From assembly GCA_900199555.1 (NCBI GenBank), contig FZQZ01000006.1, positions 62,001 to 126,000 of the forward strand: DNA of 64,000 nt. Direction: 5' to 3'. This DNA is from Prevotellaceae bacterium MN60. GTDB taxonomy: Bacteria; Bacteroidota; Bacteroidia; Bacteroidales; Bacteroidaceae. The position numbers and the translations under genes are program-made. Shown here piece by piece: positions 38,014 to 46,634 of this stretch (position 1 is the stretch's first letter; every line of letters starts with the position of its first letter). The notes below the pieces were generated by a model. The model searched no databases, was not told the DNA's origin, and saw only the letters and a list, made by a program, of their open reading frames with translations.

Positions 38014-39164
38014 AAGCTTTTCTTATAGCAACGGCGACGCTTGTGTTGTACATGTTCCAGATACTGCCACTGGCTCTGCACCTTCTCGTTGGTTTCCATC
38101 TCTACATTGGTCTCACCCCACTTGAATCCATACTTCTGGTAGATAGGTATGAGGTCGTAGAAGAACAAGGCATTAACACCCTTCTGCTGATACTCGGGCA
38201 GAACACCAATAAGCATCAGGTCGAGACATTCAGCCTTGTGGAATTTTAGTGCTCTCAGGCAATGCCACCAGCCAAAGGGCCAGAGGCGTCCGTTCTTACA
38301 CTTCTGCAGGGCACGAGTCATATTGGTAATAGAGATGCCCACACCAATAATATCATGGTTGGGCGTATTCCAATCTTCTATCAAGCACAGCATTTCCATA
38401 TCGAGCATTGGGAAATACATCTTCAGGTACTCGTCAATCTGGCGCTCTGTCATCTGCGAGTAGCCATACAAGTGACCAAACGACTTGTTCACTACATCCA
38501 GCACCTTACGACCATACTGCTCCTTTCCGAACACCTGACTGCGCTTAGGATGCATGGGATGCAGGTTGTAGCGCTTCATCACCATCTCAGACACCTTGCG
38601 GAACTTCTCGGGCATTCCCTCTTCAGGAACAATAATCTTATACTCCACATAGTCGTTGTCTTTGACAAAGCCGCCCAACTTCTCTATATGTTCAGGGTAA
38701 TAGGGATAGTTGTAAATAGTAGCCATCGTACCCAACTCTTCAAAGCCTTCAATCAGCATTCCCTCGGGATCCATGTCCGTAAATCCTAAAGGACCTACCA
38801 TCTCGGTCATACCCTTCTCGCGGCCCCACTCTTCTACTGCCTGGAATAAGGCGCGACTGACTTCTATATCATCTTCGAAATCGAGCCAACCGAAACGCAC
38901 ACTCTGACGTTCCCACTTATCGTTGGCCCTATGATTGATGATAGCAGCTACACGACCTACTACCTTTTCGTCGCGATAAGCCAGGAAGTATTCGGCCTCG
39001 CAGAACTCAAAGGCAGCATTACGGTCTTTGCTCAGCGTATGGATTTCATCGCTATATAGATTGGGGGCATCATACTGATTGCCGCGATATAAGTCATAGT
39101 GAAGTTGGATAAAAGCATCAAGCTCTTTCTTGTTCGTGACTTTACGAATCTCTATTGGTGACAT
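38010..39164 (-). CDS. GNAT-like acetyltransferase-fold protein
   Basis: A 384-residue cytosolic protein of a large family common in Bacteroidota, usually annotated as N-acetyltransferase or left hypothetical. The N-terminal half (about 20-150) has a GNAT-like layout ([18 protein letters not shown], then [10 protein letters not shown]), and the C-terminal half ends with a second one ([20 protein letters not shown]). Substrate unknown. First gene of the operon with parE and the S41 protease. Confidence 0.65.
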   Translation of the reverse strand: MSPIEIRKVTNKKELDAFIQLHYDLYRGNQYDAPNLYSDEIHTLSKDRNAAFEFCEAEYFLAYRDEKVVGRVAAIINHRANDKWERQSVRFGWLDFEDDIEVSRALFQAVEEWGREKGMTEMVGPLGFTDMDPEGMLIEGFEELGTMATIYNYPYYPEHIEKLGGFVKDNDYVEYKIIVPEEGMPEKFRKVSEMVMKRYNLHPMHPKRSQVFGKEQYGRKVLDVVNKSFGHLYGYSQMTERQIDEYLKMYFPMLDMEMLCLIEDWNTPNHDIIGVGISITNMTRALQKCKNGRLWPFGWWHCLRALKFHKAECLDLMLIGVLPEYQQKGVNALFFYDLIPIYQKYGFKWGETNVEMETNEKVQSQWQYLEHVQHKRRRCYKKSL

Positions 39165-39188
39165 GTCTTTAACGTATTATTATTCATG

Positions 39189-39219
39189 CAAAGGTAAGGA
39201 AAAAGCACGAAAAGCCCAA
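39189..39219 (-). promoter_or_regulatory. Bacteroidota-type promoter for the GNAT-parE-protease operon
   Basis: On the minus strand TTTG (39219-39216), 19 bp, TACCTTTG (39196-39189), 24 bp before the ATG at 39164. Confidence 0.85.
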
Positions 39220-39224
39220 AATAT

Positions 39225-40439
39225 TTAACCAATTTTACGGCAAATATAGAGCATATGCTGGTTATTTCCCACCGTTGTGGCGAAGATATAGATGTCGCCT
39301 CCATCTTTCAGTCGCAGTTTCTTGCGCAACTGTTCTACGGATAAGGGGAAGTTGCGCACGGCGATATTGGCTTGTTTTATCTCTGACAAAGAGCTCTTCA
39401 ACTCCTGCTTATTCATCGATGAAACGGACTGAATCTGGAAGCGTCGACCAGGGAAATCCGTGATTTCAACGGAAGACAGGAAGAGATGAGAATTGGTTGA
39501 CAATTGGCGAGCAGGATACTGTTGTTCGATTTCAGCAAAGCATCCAGCCTTCATGATACTGGCATTGGGCTCGTAGAGATACCTTAAATCATCGTTTTCG
39601 GGTAGAGAAACTATCGTTTTCCCGGAAGGAAAACACTGTTTTCCAGGGGAGAAAACATCGTTTTCTAGCGTAGAAAACACTTTAAAAACAGTATCATCAT
39701 TCACACAGGTAATGCTAGACCTATCCACCCTCTGCTGATGCAGTACCAACAAAAGCTCTTTACACTCATTGGCCACACTCACGATATGCACCTCCGATAC
39801 GTACTTCAAATCGCTCACAGCCTTGCGCCAATCAAACATCGGAGATAGTTTGAGGATAATCGTATCGGCTTTCTCCAACAAGATAGGCAGGAGTTCTAAC
39901 ACGTTGGGCGTACAATCCCTGATGTCATAGGTGCGCCCTCCATGCTCGTTTCTGCGGGCGGGGTCAAGAAAGACGACAGAGGCGTGGTCCATCTCCGTTA
40001 AGTATGCTGCTGTGTCACAGCAGCGAACAGTGCTCTCCAATCCCAGCACCTCAAAGTTATGCTCGGCAATGGCGCAGAGCTCAGCATTCTGCTCGATATA
40101 ATAACGATGCTTGAAACCTTGCGACATCCAATAGAAATCGACACCAAAGCCACCTGTCAAATCAACATACGTATCCCCTTTGCTGGTAATAAGACTGGCC
40201 TTATAGCGTGCTGTCTGCTCACTAGAGCACTGCTCCATGTTCAGATGGGGCGGATAGATAACGCCATCAGCCTCAACCCATGTGGGCAGTTTCTTCTTAG
40301 CCGTCTGTCTTCCAGCAATTTGCTGCAAGGCCATCAGCAGATCTACCTCTGCATCCTTACAGCCCTGCAACGCCAGCTTACGCACATCGTCATTGGCATG
40401 CTGACGAATGAAATTCCACGTCTGTTCATTGATAATCAT
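39225..40439 (-). CDS. Class I SAM methyltransferase with THUMP-like C-terminal domain
   Basis: A 404-residue protein. The SAM-binding block is YVDLTGGFGVDFYWMS and the catalytic-type block is VVFLDPARRNEHGGRTY, as in methyltransferases paired with a THUMP-like domain; RNA is the probable substrate. The start is taken as the ATG at 40439, since the frame from 40454 begins at a TTG lying upstream of the promoter's expected transcription start. Unusual: codons at 39594-39681 consist of a 22-bp tandem repeat (separate entry), giving a locally odd protein segment (VFSTLENDVFSPGKQCFPSG). Confidence 0.8.
   Translation of the reverse strand: MIINEQTWNFIRQHANDDVRKLALQGCKDAEVDLLMALQQIAGRQTAKKKLPTWVEADGVIYPPHLNMEQCSSEQTARYKASLITSKGDTYVDLTGGFGVDFYWMSQGFKHRYYIEQNAELCAIAEHNFEVLGLESTVRCCDTAAYLTEMDHASVVFLDPARRNEHGGRTYDIRDCTPNVLELLPILLEKADTIILKLSPMFDWRKAVSDLKYVSEVHIVSVANECKELLLVLHQQRVDRSSITCVNDDTVFKVFSTLENDVFSPGKQCFPSGKTIVSLPENDDLRYLYEPNASIMKAGCFAEIEQQYPARQLSTNSHLFLSSVEITDFPGRRFQIQSVSSMNKQELKSSLSEIKQANIAVRNFPLSVEQLRKKLRLKDGGDIYIFATTVGNNQHMLYICRKIG
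39594..39681. repeat. Four 22-bp palindromic units inside a coding sequence
   Basis: GTTTTC occurs at 39594, 39616, 39638 and 39660, exactly 22 bp apart. Each unit reads GTTTTC, 7 variable bases, GAAAAC (GAAACT in the first), then ATC or ACT. So the frame is a 6-bp inverted repeat whose loop changes from unit to unit. The 22-bp period is not a multiple of three, so the protein is not repetitive here. Confidence 0.93.
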
Positions 40440-40443
40440 GGTA

Positions 40444-40451
40444 CAAAGATA
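40444..40451 (-). promoter_or_regulatory. -7 box for the methyltransferase gene
   Basis: TATCTTTG on the minus strand ends 4 bp before the ATG at 40439, so transcription would start at or near the ATG (leaderless or nearly so). No clear TTTG at -33. Divergent from the dapB promoter. Confidence 0.55.
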
Positions 40452-40489
40452 CAAATAAAATATAAATTATCGATAATTATGGATTGTCA

Positions 40490-40522
40490 TTTGTCAATTG
40501 TCAACTAAATATTGTATCTTTG
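40490..40522 (+). promoter_or_regulatory. Bacteroidota-type promoter for dapB
   Basis: TTTG at 40490-40493, 21 bp, TATCTTTG at 40515-40522, 23 bp before the ATG at 40546. Confidence 0.85.
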
Positions 40523-40545
40523 CAGGGTATTAATACAAGAAGATT

Positions 40546-41262
40546 ATGAAAATAGCTTTAATCGGCTACGGCAAGATGGGCAAGATGATAGAACAGATAG
40601 CCCTCAGTCGTGGTCATGAAATTGTAAGTATTATCGACATTAACAACCAACAGGACTTCGACAGTCCTGAGTTTGCATCTGCAGACGTAGCCATTGAGTT
40701 TACTGCTCCTCAGGCAGCCTATGGCAATTATCTGAAGGCTTGGGAGAAGGGCGTGAAGGTTGTATCAGGTTCTACCGGTTGGATGACAGAGCATGGCGAC
40801 GAGGTGCGCAAGGCCTGTACTGAGGATGGAAAGACGCTCTTTTGGGCTTCTAACTTCAGTATTGGTGTAGCCATCTTCTCGGCAGTCAACAAATATCTGG
40901 CAAAGATTATGAACCAGTTCCCCCAGTATGACGTAGAGATGGAAGAGACACACCACGTGCATAAACTCGACCATCCCAGTGGCACAGCTATCACACTGGC
41001 TGAGGATATCGTTGCCAATATCGATCGCAAAGAAGCATGGAAAGAAGATACTACCGACAAGAAGTATCTGCGTGTAGATCATATCCGTCGTGGAGAAGTA
41101 CCTGGTATTCATACCATTCGTTACGACTCCGAGGCCGACATCATCACGATTACTCACGATGCACATTCTCGTCAGGGATTTGCACTGGGTGCTGTGCTTG
41201 CAGCAGAATATACTAAAGAACATCAGGGATTGCTGACTATCTCAGACATGTTTAAATTCTAA
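40546..41262 (+). CDS. dapB: 4-hydroxy-tetrahydrodipicolinate reductase
   Basis: NAD(P)H-dependent step of the lysine/meso-diaminopimelate pathway. The 238-residue protein has the Rossmann loop IALIGYGKMGKMIE, GSTGWMTEHGDEV, FSIGVAIF and the family signature ETHHVHKLDHPSGTAITLAEDI. It supplies the third stem-peptide residue used by MurE. First of a plus-strand run with the two signal-peptidase genes. Confidence 0.97.
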   Translation: MKIALIGYGKMGKMIEQIALSRGHEIVSIIDINNQQDFDSPEFASADVAIEFTAPQAAYGNYLKAWEKGVKVVSGSTGWMTEHGDEVRKACTEDGKTLFWASNFSIGVAIFSAVNKYLAKIMNQFPQYDVEMEETHHVHKLDHPSGTAITLAEDIVANIDRKEAWKEDTTDKKYLRVDHIRRGEVPGIHTIRYDSEADIITITHDAHSRQGFALGAVLAAEYTKEHQGLLTISDMFKF

Positions 41263-41265
41263 GTC

Positions 41266-42702
41266 ATGGAAAAAAGAGAAAAGAAGAAACTAAATATGAA
41301 GGTCCAGTGGACCAAATTCGTTGCAGTACTCGTACTCTATCTGCTATTCCTCCTTTGGGTAGAGAGTTGGTGGGGACTGCTTGTGATTCCCTTTATCTAC
41401 GATATCTACATCACTAAAAAGATTAACTGGCAGTGGTGGAAAGACACCGAAGGCCCTGTGCGCTTCGTGATGTCGTGGGTGGATGCCTTGGTATTTGCCT
41501 TGGTAGCAGTCTATTTCATCAACCTGTTCTTCTTCCAGAACTACGTGATTCCTTCTAGTTCTTTGGAGAAGTCACTGCTCACCGGCGACTATCTGTTTGT
41601 CAGCAAGGTAAGCTATGGTCCTCGTATTCCCGAGACACCACTTACAATGCCTCTGACACAGCATACCATGCCCCTCTATGAGTGTAAGTCATATATAGAA
41701 TGGCCACACTGGGACTATCGTCGTGTTAAGGGATTGGGAAAGATTCAGCTCAACGATATCGTGGTATTCAACTTCCCTGCTGGTGACACCATTTGTTCGG
41801 CAGCCAAATATCAGGCTTACGACTATTATCAGTTGTGCTACCAGATTGGCTACCAAGCCTACCCACAGCGCCCGAATCCCGATTCACTGTCTCAGGAGGT
41901 ACTGCCTCTTTATTTCAATACCATCTATCAGGCAGGAAAGCAAACGATAGAGGCTAATCCCCAGGAGTACGGACAGATTGATACTCGTCCTACAGACCGC
42001 CGCGAGAACTACGTGAAGCGCTGTGTAGGTCTGCCTGGTCAGACACTGCAAATCAAGAACCACATTATCTATCTGGATGGCAAGGCCAACAAGGAGCCCG
42101 ATAATGTGCAGTATTCTTATCACCTGAAGTTGAAGCGCCACTTCACCGACGAGGAAATGCAGCAGTGGGGCATCACGATGGAGGATTTGACCGACTTGAA
42201 CAACTACGGCTATATGCCCATGACCAATAAGACAGTAGCAGAGTTGAAGAATCATCCTGATATCGTTGAGAACATCACACTCAATACCGATGCCAGCGAT
42301 GCAGATATCTACCCACTGAATGGTAATATGCACTGGACTCGCGACAACTACGGTCCTATCTGGATTCCTGCCAAGGGCAAGAGCATCGACCTGACACTGA
42401 AGAATCTGCCTATCTACGAGCGCCCCATCCGTACCTATGAGGGCAACAAGCTGGAGGTAAAAGACGGCAAGATTTACATCAATGATAAGGTGGCCACCAA
42501 ATATACCTTCAAGATGGACTACTACTGGATGCAGGGTGACAACCGTCACAACTCACTCGACTCACGCTATTGGGGCTTCGTACCTGAGGACCACATCGTG
42601 GGTAAGCCCATCTTCATCTGGTGGAGTAGCGATCCTGACCGCAAGGGCTTTGCCGGCATCCGCTGGAATCGCCTGTTCAGGTTCGTAGATAACATTAAGT
42701 AG
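41266..42702 (+). CDS. lepB: Signal peptidase I
   Basis: Membrane-bound S26 protease that removes signal peptides. The 478-residue protein has two or three N-terminal helices, the serine box IPSSSLEKSLLTGDYL (Ser99; leucine replaces the usual methionine after it), the lysine box NYVKRCVGLPGQ and the C-terminal GDNRHNSLDSRYWG. It is longer than the enterobacterial enzyme because of a large insert between the boxes, as is usual in Bacteroidota. It starts 3 bp after dapB. Confidence 0.95.
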   Translation: MEKREKKKLNMKVQWTKFVAVLVLYLLFLLWVESWWGLLVIPFIYDIYITKKINWQWWKDTEGPVRFVMSWVDALVFALVAVYFINLFFFQNYVIPSSSLEKSLLTGDYLFVSKVSYGPRIPETPLTMPLTQHTMPLYECKSYIEWPHWDYRRVKGLGKIQLNDIVVFNFPAGDTICSAAKYQAYDYYQLCYQIGYQAYPQRPNPDSLSQEVLPLYFNTIYQAGKQTIEANPQEYGQIDTRPTDRRENYVKRCVGLPGQTLQIKNHIIYLDGKANKEPDNVQYSYHLKLKRHFTDEEMQQWGITMEDLTDLNNYGYMPMTNKTVAELKNHPDIVENITLNTDASDADIYPLNGNMHWTRDNYGPIWIPAKGKSIDLTLKNLPIYERPIRTYEGNKLEVKDGKIYINDKVATKYTFKMDYYWMQGDNRHNSLDSRYWGFVPEDHIVGKPIFIWWSSDPDRKGFAGIRWNRLFRFVDNIK

Positions 42703-42719
42703 AACCAATTTGTACGCTT

Positions 42720-43217
42720 ATGGCAAACTGGCTGAAGTACGTGATAGCACTGGCATCAGCAATGGCGCTGATGCTTGCCTTCCGTGCTTTGGTCTTTTCC
42801 ATCCACAGCGTCAGTGGCAATGGACTGGCCCCACTCTATCAAGAGGGCGACCGGTTGCTCATCAATCGCTGTAGCTATGGTTTGCGCATCGAGGGAAATG
42901 GACTGCTTCCATATAGTCGCTTGTTGCGCCGCCCCGTCAAGAGAGGCGATATCGTAGCCTTCCAATCCGAGAAAGCAGCTAATGGCTTAATGATAGCTCG
43001 CTGCAAAGGAGTTCCTGGCGACACCATTCGCACACTGAAAGGATTACTAGTTGTGCCCGGCCTGAATAATTGCGCCAAAGCCGACTACTACTGGTTGGAA
43101 GCCATCAACGGACTGAATCCTGCCGACTCACGTCATCTGGGATTTATTCCTGAGCGTAATATTATCGGAGAAGTCATCACTGTGGTATATAATCGTCAAC
43201 AAATACATCTTCCATGA
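42720..43217 (+). CDS. Signal-peptidase-I-like protein lacking the catalytic dyad
   Basis: A 165-residue protein with one N-terminal helix and the S26 fold: VSGNGLAPLYQEGD aligns without gaps to the LepB serine box of the preceding gene, IARCKGVPGD to its lysine box, and DSRHLGFIPERNIIGEV to its C-terminal box. In this alignment the catalytic serine is Gly35 and the lysine is Ala93. So it is probably inactive as a protease and may be a partner or regulator of LepB. It begins 17 bp after lepB and overlaps the WbqC-like gene by 4 bp. Confidence 0.82.
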   Translation: MANWLKYVIALASAMALMLAFRALVFSIHSVSGNGLAPLYQEGDRLLINRCSYGLRIEGNGLLPYSRLLRRPVKRGDIVAFQSEKAANGLMIARCKGVPGDTIRTLKGLLVVPGLNNCAKADYYWLEAINGLNPADSRHLGFIPERNIIGEVITVVYNRQQIHLP

Positions 43218-43825
43218 GTACAGCACTTTTGCAATCAACCTATTTCGGCCCTGTACAATGGTATCAGAAGTTGTACCGATATGACTCTATTCTGATAGAA
43301 CAACATGATACCTATCAGAAGCAGACCTTTCGTAATCGCTGTGTGATTGCCACAGCCAACGGATTACAGGCGCTGACGGTGCCCGTAGAGGCTCCTGGTG
43401 AGCGATGTGCGATGAAGGAGGTGCGTATCAGCGACCATAACCAGTGGCGCCGTGTGCACTGGAACGCATTACAGTCGGCCTATAGCGAGAGTCCGTTCTT
43501 TGAATACTATCAGGACGACATCCGTCCGTTCTTTGAAAAGAAATACGACTATCTGATAGACTTCAACGAAGCCATCCGTCAGAAGATATGTGAATTGATA
43601 GACATCGAGCCAAAGGTGGAGTACACCGAGGAATTTATCTCCTCTACCCCCTCGACTATCGCCGACTATCGCGAGGTGATTCATTCCAAGCATCCACAGC
43701 CCGATGCCGACTTCACACCTAAGAGATATTGGCAGGTGTTTGAGCGCAAGCACGGCTTCCAGCCCAACCTGTCTATTCTCGACCTACTATTCAATATGGG
43801 AACAGAATCTGTTTTTTATTTATAA
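43214..43825 (+). CDS. WbqC family protein
   Basis: A 203-residue cytosolic protein beginning LLQSTYFGPVQWYQKLYRYD, with the family's conserved FRNRC segment and a C-terminal LSILDLLFNMG block. WbqC-like proteins occur in some O-antigen loci but their activity is unknown to me. No polysaccharide cluster surrounds it; it is translationally coupled to the inactive signal-peptidase-like gene. Confidence 0.8.
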   Translation: MSTALLQSTYFGPVQWYQKLYRYDSILIEQHDTYQKQTFRNRCVIATANGLQALTVPVEAPGERCAMKEVRISDHNQWRRVHWNALQSAYSESPFFEYYQDDIRPFFEKKYDYLIDFNEAIRQKICELIDIEPKVEYTEEFISSTPSTIADYREVIHSKHPQPDADFTPKRYWQVFERKHGFQPNLSILDLLFNMGTESVFYL

Positions 43826-43845
43826 ACACTTAAACTTAAAACGCA

Positions 43846-44403
43846 ATGAAAAAAATCAGTTTGAAAGTGGCTACATGCCTCCTCGCAGGATGCTTCCTGC
43901 TCAGTTCTTGTTATGTTGGAAAGTTTGCTCTCTTCAATTCATATGCAAAGTGGCAGACTAACATGACTAGCAACAAGTTCGTTAACGCCATCGTAGGCTT
44001 CATCATTGGCCCTATTGTTGGTGGTGTATGTATGCTGGCTGACGTTGTAGTTCTCAATAGCATTGAGTTCTGGTCTGGTAGCAACCCCGTTGCTGCAAAC
44101 AATATCGGTAAGACTCAGCAGGTAATGGGCAAGGATGGTCGTTACTATGCTGTTACCACCCTGAAGAATGGTTATGAGGTTAAGTCTCCTACTGGCGAGA
44201 TTACCAACTTCATCCACAACGATGCTAACGACTCTTGGTCTGTTGAGCAGGACGGTGTTGTTAAGGAGTTGTTCCGTTTCAACGCTGATGGTAGCATTCA
44301 GGCTAACATCAATGGCGAGCAGAAGGACTTCACCCTCAACGAGGCTGGTGTTTACAACGCTCGTATGGCAGCTAACAACGACGTATTCTTCGCAATGAAC
44401 TAA
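43846..44403 (+). CDS. DUF3332-like lipoprotein
   Basis: A 185-residue protein with a lipoprotein signal (LLSSC at about 18-22), a hydrophobic stretch (FVNAIVGFIIGPIVGGVCMLADVVVL) and a C-terminal beta-rich domain with repeated strands (GRYYAVTTLKNGYEVKSPTG). This is the DUF3332 layout. Its codon use (many GCT, AAC, GGT) is stronger than in its neighbours and suggests high expression. It ends 15 bp before a terminator. Confidence 0.75.
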   Translation: MKKISLKVATCLLAGCFLLSSCYVGKFALFNSYAKWQTNMTSNKFVNAIVGFIIGPIVGGVCMLADVVVLNSIEFWSGSNPVAANNIGKTQQVMGKDGRYYAVTTLKNGYEVKSPTGEITNFIHNDANDSWSVEQDGVVKELFRFNADGSIQANINGEQKDFTLNEAGVYNARMAANNDVFFAMN

Positions 44404-44418
44404 TTAAAAACAGATAAC

Positions 44419-44456
44419 AAAAGGCTCGTTGCTCACTATCGGGTGGCGGGCCTTTA
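44419..44456 (+). terminator. Terminator after the DUF3332-like gene
   Basis: AAAAGGC(TCG) pairs with (CGG)GCCTTT across an 18-nt loop; few T residues follow, so it is a moderate terminator. It separates the dapB run from rmuC. Confidence 0.6.
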
Positions 44457-44482
44457 CTTATAACAAACAAAAAACAGATAGA

Positions 44483-45829
44483 ATGGAAATCCTTTTGATA
44501 CTAATCGGCATCGCTGCAGGTGTGGTCATCGGACTGCTGGTAGAGAAATCCAAGAGTAGCGCCCTTGCTGCCAAGTATGAGATGAAACAGCAGGAGCAGG
44601 CTGATACGGAAGCTAAGTTGCGCAAGGAACAGGCTGAGAGACTGGAACTGCAGAAGTCTCACTACGAAGAGATGATGGCTACCAAAGAGGAAGCCAATCG
44701 TCAAGCCATTGCTGCACAAGAGAAGCGCCATCAGGAGGCGGTAGAAGCCATGAAGGTACGCTTCCAGGAGACAATGGATAAGGTGACTGCACAGGTTAAG
44801 ACAGCCACCGACAGCATGCTGAAAGAGCGTCAGAAGGAATTTGCTGAGAATAGTAACCAGAGTCTCGGCCAGATAGTCAACCCTCTTCGCGAAACGATTG
44901 AGAAGATGAAGAAGGCGATGGACGAGAATACCGAAAAGCAAACATCGATGAGTGGCGAGATGAAAGCCAACATCGAGAACATGATGCGCCAGAGTATGGC
45001 TGCAAAAGAGAGTGCCGACGAGCTGACACGTGTGTTCAAGCACGGTGCAAAGGTACAAGGCGACTGGGGAGAGACGGTGCTTGACGAATTGTTGCAAGCC
45101 CAGGGACTCACCAACGGCATTCATTATGATACGCAGGCTACCATCAAGGACGCTACAGGCAACACCATCCGTTCTGACGAGGGTAGCATTATGCGTCCCG
45201 ATGTAATTCTGCATCTGGACCAGCGTCGCGAACTGATTATCGACTCTAAGGTGTCATTGACTGCCTTCTTGGACTATGCCAATGCAGAGAATGAAGAAGA
45301 CCGTCAGCGCTATCTAAAGGCGCATATCGAGAGTATTCAGAAACACGTTAAGGAGCTCTCTGCCAAAGACTACTCATCGTATATTCAGCCTCCCAAGGTG
45401 AAAATGGACTATGTCATCATGTTCGTACCCCACACAGGAGCCCTCTGGACTGCCCTCAACGCGCAACCAGACCTTTGGCGCAAGGCAATGGAGAAGAACG
45501 TATTTATTGCCGACGAGCAGACGCTGTTTGCTGCCTTACGCATCATCAACCTTACCTGGACGCAGATAGTACAGGCACAGAACCACGAGAAGGTATATAC
45601 GTTGGCTAACGAGATGCTGAACCGCGTAGGCCAGTTCTGGAAGGAATACGAGGCAATGGGTAAGGCACTCTCTAAGCTGAATGAGGCCTATGAGGATGGT
45701 CGCAAGAAGATTACTGAGGGTGGACAGAGCATCAATACTACAGCCAACCAGTTAATTAAGCTGGGCGCAAAGCAGAGCGATAAGAATCCACTGCCACAGC
45801 TCTTAGACATCGACGATATCCCTGCTTAG
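44483..45829 (+). CDS. rmuC: DNA recombination protein RmuC
   Basis: A 448-residue protein with an N-terminal membrane helix (about 2-18), a long coiled coil (about 25-150, many Glu, Gln, Ala) and a nuclease-like domain with KVQGDWGETVLDELLQAQGL and ELIIDSKVSLTAFLDY, both typical of RmuC. Known to limit inversions at short inverted repeats in E. coli. Start set at the ATG at 44483, where the membrane helix begins; the longer frame from 44429 lies in the terminator region. It ends 4 bp from the convergent murQ stop. Confidence 0.95.
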   Translation: MEILLILIGIAAGVVIGLLVEKSKSSALAAKYEMKQQEQADTEAKLRKEQAERLELQKSHYEEMMATKEEANRQAIAAQEKRHQEAVEAMKVRFQETMDKVTAQVKTATDSMLKERQKEFAENSNQSLGQIVNPLRETIEKMKKAMDENTEKQTSMSGEMKANIENMMRQSMAAKESADELTRVFKHGAKVQGDWGETVLDELLQAQGLTNGIHYDTQATIKDATGNTIRSDEGSIMRPDVILHLDQRRELIIDSKVSLTAFLDYANAENEEDRQRYLKAHIESIQKHVKELSAKDYSSYIQPPKVKMDYVIMFVPHTGALWTALNAQPDLWRKAMEKNVFIADEQTLFAALRIINLTWTQIVQAQNHEKVYTLANEMLNRVGQFWKEYEAMGKALSKLNEAYEDGRKKITEGGQSINTTANQLIKLGAKQSDKNPLPQLLDIDDIPA

Positions 45830-45833
45830 TAAT

Positions 45834-46634
45834 CTATAGACAATTATTCACGCTACCAGCTTCCAGCAGTCGTTCGCGAGCTTCTTCATAGCTAAGCCCC
45901 AACGACTCCTGTAGCATGCGTGTACCACGATCTATCAGTTTCTTATTCGTCAACTGCATGTTCACCATGCGGTTGCCCTTTACGCGTCCCATTCGTATCA
46001 TCAGGGTGGTAGAAATCATGTTCAGCACCATCTTCTGTGCTGTACCACTCTTCATACGACTGGAACCCGTTACAAATTCCGGGCCCACAATGGTCTCTAT
46101 AGGATATTCTGATTCTTGAGCCAAGGGAGTATTGGGATTGCTGGTGATGCAACCCGTGAGCAGTCCGTTCTGTCGAGCCAGACGAATAGCACCCACTACA
46201 TAAGGTGTAGTACCTGAGGCCGCGATACCAAGAACAGTATCATTAGGAGTAGGCTTATAAGCCAACAGGTCGTTCCATCCCTGTTCTGAGATATCCTCAG
46301 CACGCTCCACAGCATGCCTCAAGGCCTTGTCACCACCAGCAATGATGCCCATCACCCATGTTTCTGGAACACCAAAGGTAGGAGGAAGCTCACTGGCATC
46401 CAACACACCTAAGCGACCGCTAGTGCCTGCACCTATATAAAATAGTCTGCCACCACGCTTCATGCGCTTCTCTACGGCATCCACCAGTGCTTCCACTTGC
46501 GGAATAGCCTGACGCACACTCTCTGCCACTCTGCAGTCCTCCTCGTTGATATGCTGCAGAAGCTCGCCTACCGACATTTTTTCCAGATGGTCGTAGCGCG
46601 AAGGTTGTTCAGTGATCTTCTCCTTGATTCCCAT
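45834..46634 (-). CDS. murQ: N-acetylmuramic acid 6-phosphate etherase
   Basis: Cleaves the lactyl ether of MurNAc-6-phosphate during wall recycling. The 266-residue SIS-fold protein shows LFYIGAGTSGRLGVLDASELPPTFG (about 65-89) and TGSSRMKSGTAQKMVLNMIS, both MurQ signatures. Its ATG directly follows the stop of the GH8 gene with no spacer, so it is co-transcribed with it. Confidence 0.96.
   Translation of the reverse strand: MGIKEKITEQPSRYDHLEKMSVGELLQHINEEDCRVAESVRQAIPQVEALVDAVEKRMKRGGRLFYIGAGTSGRLGVLDASELPPTFGVPETWVMGIIAGGDKALRHAVERAEDISEQGWNDLLAYKPTPNDTVLGIAASGTTPYVVGAIRLARQNGLLTGCITSNPNTPLAQESEYPIETIVGPEFVTGSSRMKSGTAQKMVLNMISTTLMIRMGRVKGNRMVNMQLTNKKLIDRGTRMLQESLGLSYEEARERLLEAGSVNNCL

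Noticed and set aside
38010..39164. Lipid acyltransferase similar to GlsB
   Set aside because: Lacks the GlsB blocks; only general GNAT layout is visible.
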